Of a DNA stretch of 35,651 nucleotides, positions 32,112-35,651 are shown in pieces (positions within the stretch are counted from its first letter, which is position 1; every line of letters starts with the position of its first letter). The position numbers were made by a program, and so were the translations under genes. This stretch comes from Bryobacterales bacterium (GTDB lineage Bacteria > Acidobacteriota > Terriglobia > Bryobacterales > Bryobacteraceae). The DNA lies in contig JAOAPR010000116.1 in NCBI GenBank assembly GCA_025463005.1, forward strand, positions 1-35,651, in the 5' to 3' direction. The notes under the pieces are model-generated. The model had not been told where the DNA came from. It searched no databases and worked only from the letters and a program-made list of their open reading frames with translations.

Positions 32112-32140
32112 TTGCGTGGGTTCCCCGCCGGGCATATCAT
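32112..32140 (+). promoter_or_regulatory. Promoter of small membrane protein gene
   Basis: TTGCGT (32112-32117), a 17-nt spacer and TATCAT (32135-32140). The predicted start is near 32147, and AAGGAGG (32160-32166) precedes the ATG at 32173 by 6 nt. This gene therefore has a conventional leader. Confidence 0.5.
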
Positions 32141-32172
32141 TTGTCCGGTTCAATTCGCCAAGGAGGCGCTAT

Positions 32173-32640
32173 ATGGAAAGAATCAATATTGGCCGTGTTT
32201 TCCTGGGCGGTATCGTCGCGGGGATCGTGGCAAACATTTTGGGCTTTCTCGTTGATGGTGTGATACTCGCCCCGCAGTGGACCGCTGCCATGAGGGCGTT
32301 GGGAAAAGGAGATTTCTCGCCCAACCAAATCATTGCGTTTAACGTGATCGGGCTGGCGTACGGGATTTTCGCCGTGTGGCTCTATGCCGCCATTCGTCCC
32401 CGCTACGGCGCCGGGCCCAAGACGGCACTGTTAGCAGGGCTGGCAGTGTGGGTCGCGGGAATTCTGCTGCCGAACGCCGCACTGATGGGCGTCACCGGCC
32501 TGTTTCCGTCCGACCTGACGACCATGACGACGCTCGCGGGCATCGTGGAATGGACTGCGGCGGTGCTGGCGGGAGCCGCTCTGTACAAAGAAGGCACCCA
32601 GCAGGTGCATGCGCCTAGCGCTGGGGCCGCTCGCGCGTAG
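32173..32640 (+). CDS. Small four-helix membrane protein
   Basis: A 155-residue protein with four predicted TM helices (about residues 8-30, 53-75, 83-105, 117-137) and a short polar tail. A strong AAGGAGG is 6 nt upstream of the ATG. The frame is open back to 31633, but that part overlaps the methyltransferase gene and is not coding. The pattern [20 protein letters not shown] followed by a WTAAM segment occurs in conserved hypothetical membrane proteins of Acidobacteria and other bacteria. No function can be assigned. Confidence 0.8.
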   Translation: MERINIGRVFLGGIVAGIVANILGFLVDGVILAPQWTAAMRALGKGDFSPNQIIAFNVIGLAYGIFAVWLYAAIRPRYGAGPKTALLAGLAVWVAGILLPNAALMGVTGLFPSDLTTMTTLAGIVEWTAAVLAGAALYKEGTQQVHAPSAGAARA

Positions 32641-32677
32641 CACGCTGCGGAAGAGCGCAGGAGTTCTTCTGTTGGCG

Positions 32678-32704
32678 GAGGGCACCCTCTGGATGGCGTA
32701 GTAT
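32678..32704 (+). promoter_or_regulatory. Inverted repeat and -10-like box before slipin gene
   Basis: GAGGG-CA-CCCTC (32678-32689) is a perfect inverted repeat. TAGTAT (32699-32704) could be the -10; the nearest -35 candidate TTGGCG (32672-32677) is 21 nt away, too far for a normal spacer. The region also separates the slipin operon from the preceding membrane protein. Confidence 0.25.
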
Positions 32705-32723
32705 ATCCAGACAGGAGGGTGTG

Positions 32724-33491
32724 ATGGATCTGCCTGCGCTCATCCCGTTGGTCATTGTCGCACTGTACCTGATCTCCAGCATCAAGATACTCGCGGAATA
32801 CGAGCGCGGCGTAGTCTTCCGGCTCGGTCGCGTGCTGGCTACGCCCAAAGGACCCGGCGTCGTCCTGGTCTTCGCTCCGATTGACCGGATGGTGCGCATG
32901 TCTTTGCGTGTGGAGGCCATGGAGGTCCCGGCGCAAGATGTGGTCACGCGCGATAACGTCACCGTCAAAGTAAATGCGGTGATTTATTTCCGCATTGTGG
33001 ATCCCATCAAAGCGGTCATCGAAGTCGCCAACTATCTGTACGCCACATCGCAGCTCGCTCAAACCACACTGCGGAGCGTGCTGGGCGAAACCGAACTGGA
33101 CGAACTGCTGAGCCAGCGCGAAAAACTCAACATCCGGCTGCAAAGCGTGCTCGACCAGCACACGGGACCTTGGGGCATGAAGGTCACGATGGTCGAAGTC
33201 AAGCAGGTGGACCTGCCCGAGCAGATGATCCGTGCCATCGCCCGCCAGGCCGAAGCTGAACGCGAGCGGCGTGCGAAGATCATTCACGCCGAGGGCGAAG
33301 CGGCCGCGGCTGCTAACCTGGAAAAGGCGGCGGAAATGATGGCCCGCCAGCCGGTCGCCATCCAGCTCCGTTACCTTCAAACGCTGGTTGAGATCGGCTC
33401 GGAGAAAAACACGACAGTTGTGTTTCCGCTCCCGGTCGATATACTCTCGTCAGTAACGAAGCTATTGGACAAATACTCGAAGGAAACATAA
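32724..33491 (+). CDS. Slipin / SPFH (band 7) membrane protein
   Basis: A 255-residue stomatin-like protein that organises membrane microdomains. An N-terminal hairpin anchor ([19 protein letters not shown]) is followed by the SPFH domain: [50 protein letters not shown] and [11 protein letters not shown] helical coiled-coil tail ([20 protein letters not shown] then [17 protein letters not shown]) precedes the final [10 protein letters not shown]. The ATG at 32724 is preferred over the GTG at 32721 because AGGAGG is then 5 nt away. A partner NfeD gene is not adjacent; instead a SPOR protein follows directly. Confidence 0.93.
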   Translation: MDLPALIPLVIVALYLISSIKILAEYERGVVFRLGRVLATPKGPGVVLVFAPIDRMVRMSLRVEAMEVPAQDVVTRDNVTVKVNAVIYFRIVDPIKAVIEVANYLYATSQLAQTTLRSVLGETELDELLSQREKLNIRLQSVLDQHTGPWGMKVTMVEVKQVDLPEQMIRAIARQAEAERERRAKIIHAEGEAAAAANLEKAAEMMARQPVAIQLRYLQTLVEIGSEKNTTVVFPLPVDILSSVTKLLDKYSKET

Positions 33492-34097
33492 GTGCCCAGG
33501 AACGAAGACGGCGAGTTTGAATTACTTCTCGGGAACCGCCAGTTGATGAGCGTGTTTTTCATCGTGGTGATCCTGCTGGGCGTGTTCTTTGCGATGGGTT
33601 ACATCGTGGGACGAAACGCGTCGCCGGTTACCGCGCCGGAAGTCGCCTCCCGCCGCGCTGAAACTAAACCGGTGGCGGTGGACGTGCCTGCCTCGACGCG
33701 CGAGACCACACGTGACACGACGCGTGAGAATGAGACGTCGCCGGCTGCGCCCAAGGAAACCGCTTCGCAGCAAGGTCCCGCCACTCAGCCCGCGACGGCG
33801 CCCGCACCGGTAACGCCTGCGCCGGCGAAATCCCCTTCCCGCGTCGCGAGCTCGATCCAGCCCGAATCCGGACGCACGTACTTGCAGCTTTCGGCGATCG
33901 ACCACGACGCAGCCGAGATCATGGTCGAACTTCTGCGTAAGAAAAGCTTCCCGGCGATCGCGGCCGAGGTTCCCGAGAAACCGGGGGTGTTTCGCGTTCT
34001 GGTTGGGCCCGTTTCCGACGCAGACGTGAACAAAATCCGTGCCGACCTGCAGAATGCCAGCTTTCCGGGCAAGGAAGCCATCAAGAGAACCTTTTAG
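33492..34097 (+). CDS. SPOR-domain membrane protein
   Basis: A 201-residue bitopic protein. A short cytoplasmic N-terminus leads to one TM helix (about residues 19-40, VFFIVVILLGVFFAMGYIVG), a Pro/Ala/Thr-rich periplasmic linker (about 42-120), and a C-terminal SPOR domain (about 123-201, TYLQLSAIDHDAAEIMVELL to the end). SPOR domains bind denuded peptidoglycan at the division site. The GTG immediately follows the slipin stop codon, so translation is likely coupled. Confidence 0.88.
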   Translation: MPRNEDGEFELLLGNRQLMSVFFIVVILLGVFFAMGYIVGRNASPVTAPEVASRRAETKPVAVDVPASTRETTRDTTRENETSPAAPKETASQQGPATQPATAPAPVTPAPAKSPSRVASSIQPESGRTYLQLSAIDHDAAEIMVELLRKKSFPAIAAEVPEKPGVFRVLVGPVSDADVNKIRADLQNASFPGKEAIKRTF

Positions 34098-34113
34098 CGC
34101 CGAACTTGGCTGC

Positions 34114-34992
34114 ATGGACGCGCTGATTCAATTAACCCCGGCCGGCCCGCGTTTGCCCGAATGGCTCCGCAAACCCCGTACGCATTTTGAATCCGTTCAT
34201 CAACTCAAGTCCGATCTACGCAAGCTGAACCTGCACACCGTTTGCGAATCCGCGCGCTGCCCCAACATGCATGAATGTTTTCACCGCGGTACCGCGACGT
34301 TCATGATCCTGGGCAACCTGTGCACGCGCGGTTGCGGATTCTGTTCCGTACCGAAGAGCCGGCATCCGGGCCCGCTCGATCCGGATGAGCCCGCGCATGT
34401 GGCGAAGATGGCCGAGGCGATGCGATTGCGCCACGTGGTGATCACCAGCGTCAATCGCGACGACCTGGCAGACGGCGGATCGGGACATTTTTCTATGACG
34501 GTGCGCGCAGTTTGCACTGCACTTCCTGAAGCGCGCGTCGAAGTTCTGACCCCCGATTTTCAAGGCGATCTCGCGGCGGTAGCGCGGGTACTCGACGCGG
34601 GACCCCAGATCTTCAATCACAATATGGAAACTGTGCCGCGCCTGTACCGGCGGGTTCGTCCGCAAGCGAACTACCGGCAATCGCTCGATGTGCTTCGGTT
34701 CGCAAAACAGTATCGACCTGAAGCACTTACGAAATCGGGCGCGATGCTCGGGCTGGGTGAGACACACGAAGAAGTTCACCAGCTCATGCGCGATCTGCAC
34801 GCCACCAACGTGGACGTCGTCACGCTCGGGCAGTATCTGCAGCCGACGCGTCGTAATCTGCCCGTGGTCGAATTCGTTCCGCCCGTGCAGTTTGACGCAT
34901 ATCGCGACTTCGGTCTTTCCCTGGGATTTAAGATGGTGTTCAGCGGACCCTTGGTGCGCAGTTCTTATATGGCGGATTTAGTCGTCCCGTGA
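34114..34992 (+). CDS. lipA: Lipoyl synthase LipA
   Basis: A 292-residue radical-SAM enzyme that inserts two sulfurs into octanoyl-bound lipoyl domains. Both iron-sulfur sites are intact: the auxiliary cluster motif with Cys44, Cys49 and Cys55 (CESARCPNMHEC), and the radical-SAM motif with Cys70, Cys74 and Cys77 (CTRGCGFC). Further family blocks are VVITSVNRDDLADGGSGHF, FNHNMETVPRLYRRVRP, KSGAMLGLGET, TLGQYLQPT and GPLVRSSYMAD. The ATG is placed where the protein matches the usual N-terminus. It is 16 nt behind the SPOR gene, and its stop overlaps the lnt start by 4 nt. Confidence 0.97.
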   Translation: MDALIQLTPAGPRLPEWLRKPRTHFESVHQLKSDLRKLNLHTVCESARCPNMHECFHRGTATFMILGNLCTRGCGFCSVPKSRHPGPLDPDEPAHVAKMAEAMRLRHVVITSVNRDDLADGGSGHFSMTVRAVCTALPEARVEVLTPDFQGDLAAVARVLDAGPQIFNHNMETVPRLYRRVRPQANYRQSLDVLRFAKQYRPEALTKSGAMLGLGETHEEVHQLMRDLHATNVDVVTLGQYLQPTRRNLPVVEFVPPVQFDAYRDFGLSLGFKMVFSGPLVRSSYMADLVVP

Positions 34993-35651
34993 ATCTCGCC
35001 TTGTCGTTGCTCTCGGCGGTCCTGCTGGTCCTGCTTTTTCCGAACTTCAATTTCACCCTGCTCGCGCCGGTGGCGCTGGCCCCTCTGCTGATCGCATGCG
35101 CGCGCGAACGTTCCTGGAAGCGGCGGTTCATCCTGGGATGGGCATCCGGATTCGTGTTCTGGTTCGCGGTGTGCTCCTGGATCCAATTCGTCCTCGAAGT
35201 GCACGGCGGCATGGGACGCTGGGGCGGATGGGGCACCTTCGTCCTGTTCGCGCTGCTCAAGGGTTTGTACACAGCCGCTTTCGCAGCGCTAGCAGGCAAC
35301 GTGATGCGAACGCCCTGGGCGATTCCTGGCGCCGCGGCCTTGTGGACCGCTGTCGAATATGCGCACGGGACTATCGGCCTGGCGTGGGTCGGACTGGGGT
35401 TCGCGTGGCTTGATCTGGGAAATGCGGCGATCGACATGCCGCTGCTTCCGCGCTTGGCCCCGATCACAGGCGTATGGGGATTGTCGTTCGTTCTGGCGAT
35501 GGTCGGGTGCGCGGTCGCACTGGCAGTTCTGCGACGGCCGCCCACGCACTACGCGTCACTCGCCAGCCTGGGGCTGCTTCTTTTGTTACCAGCGCTACCG
35601 CCCCCCAGAGCCGGCACCGAACCCGTACGCGTGGTGCAGCCGAACATCGAT
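34989..35651 (+). CDS. lnt: Apolipoprotein N-acyltransferase, 3'-truncated by window edge
   Basis: 221 residues from a GTG that overlaps the lipA stop (GTGA); the frame is open to the window edge. Lnt adds the third acyl chain to lipoproteins at the inner membrane. The visible part is the N-terminal membrane region with about six hydrophobic segments (NLALSLLSAVLLVLLFPNFN, then LLAPVALAPLLIACARERSW, and TAVEYAHGTIGLAWVGLGFA), and the sequence ends as the nitrilase-like domain begins (VRVVQPNID). The catalytic Glu-Lys-Cys triad lies beyond the window. The assignment rests on the membrane pattern, the VQPN motif and the position behind lipA. Confidence 0.87.
   Translation, partial: MNLALSLLSAVLLVLLFPNFNFTLLAPVALAPLLIACARERSWKRRFILGWASGFVFWFAVCSWIQFVLEVHGGMGRWGGWGTFVLFALLKGLYTAAFAALAGNVMRTPWAIPGAAALWTAVEYAHGTIGLAWVGLGFAWLDLGNAAIDMPLLPRLAPITGVWGLSFVLAMVGCAVALAVLRRPPTHYASLASLGLLLLLPALPPPRAGTEPVRVVQPNID

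Noticed and set aside
32403-33380. Long open frame on the minus strand (325 codons) opposite the slipin gene
   Set aside because: It overlaps two real plus-strand genes and has no recognisable domain, ribosome site or promoter.
1-35651. Defence island, CRISPR, prophage, insertion sequence or biosynthetic cluster
   Set aside because: No Cas, restriction-modification, transposase, integrase, phage structural or NRPS/PKS genes are visible, and no terminal inverted repeats or spaced direct repeats stand out.

Overview
The window is about 60% GC, densely coded and rich in 1-4 nt gene overlaps. It most likely comes from an acidobacterial chromosome, probably Solibacter/Bryobacter-like. That reading is an inference from gene content: an 816-residue double-FtsX permease of the acidobacterial ADOP type, a VWA protein of the acidobacterial VWFA-related type, DUF4159, a HlyD-MacB-TolC operon, many TPR proteins and long membrane glycosyltransferases. 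I see no rRNA, tRNA, CRISPR array, insertion sequence or phage gene.

Layout. 1-4783 (+): 3' part of proS, a class V aminotransferase and the ADOP permease, all overlapping. 4788-6137 (-): truA and pyrE. 6263-11911 (+): a tripartite efflux system made of adaptor, ATPase, permease and outer-membrane channel. 12237-16487 (+): VWA protein, an S24-type (LexA/UmuD-like) protein without HTH, and a large membrane protein with a C-terminal jelly-roll. 16538-20611 (+): small exported protein, MFS transporter, DUF4159 protein, HExxH metallopeptidase-like TPR protein. 20650-23593 (+): TPR protein, acyl-CoA ligase, compact PrmA-like methyltransferase. 23618-28646 (-): overlapping ggt-like, DUF72 and hrpB genes. 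28681-35651 (+): tiny zinc-ribbon protein, DinB-like protein, GT-C glycosyltransferase, zinc-ribbon methyltransferase with coiled coil, small membrane protein, slipin, SPOR protein, lipA, and the 5' part of lnt running off the end.

Most genes are housekeeping or envelope functions. The efflux operon (adaptor + MacB-like ATPase/permease + TolC-like channel) is the clearest functional unit. The last genes form an envelope/lipid cluster (slipin, SPOR, lipoyl synthase, apolipoprotein N-acyltransferase). I found no convincing new defence or mobile system.

The more unusual signals are in gene-start architecture. At least six genes have a -10-like box only 6-12 nt before the start codon, which predicts leaderless or nearly leaderless mRNAs. 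Both head-to-head gene junctions carry an AT-rich -10 element readable on both strands. The MFS gene has no ATG, GTG or TTG that would keep its full N-terminus, and a CTG codon behind a Shine-Dalgarno is the best candidate. All promoter calls come from reading the sequence and are untested.
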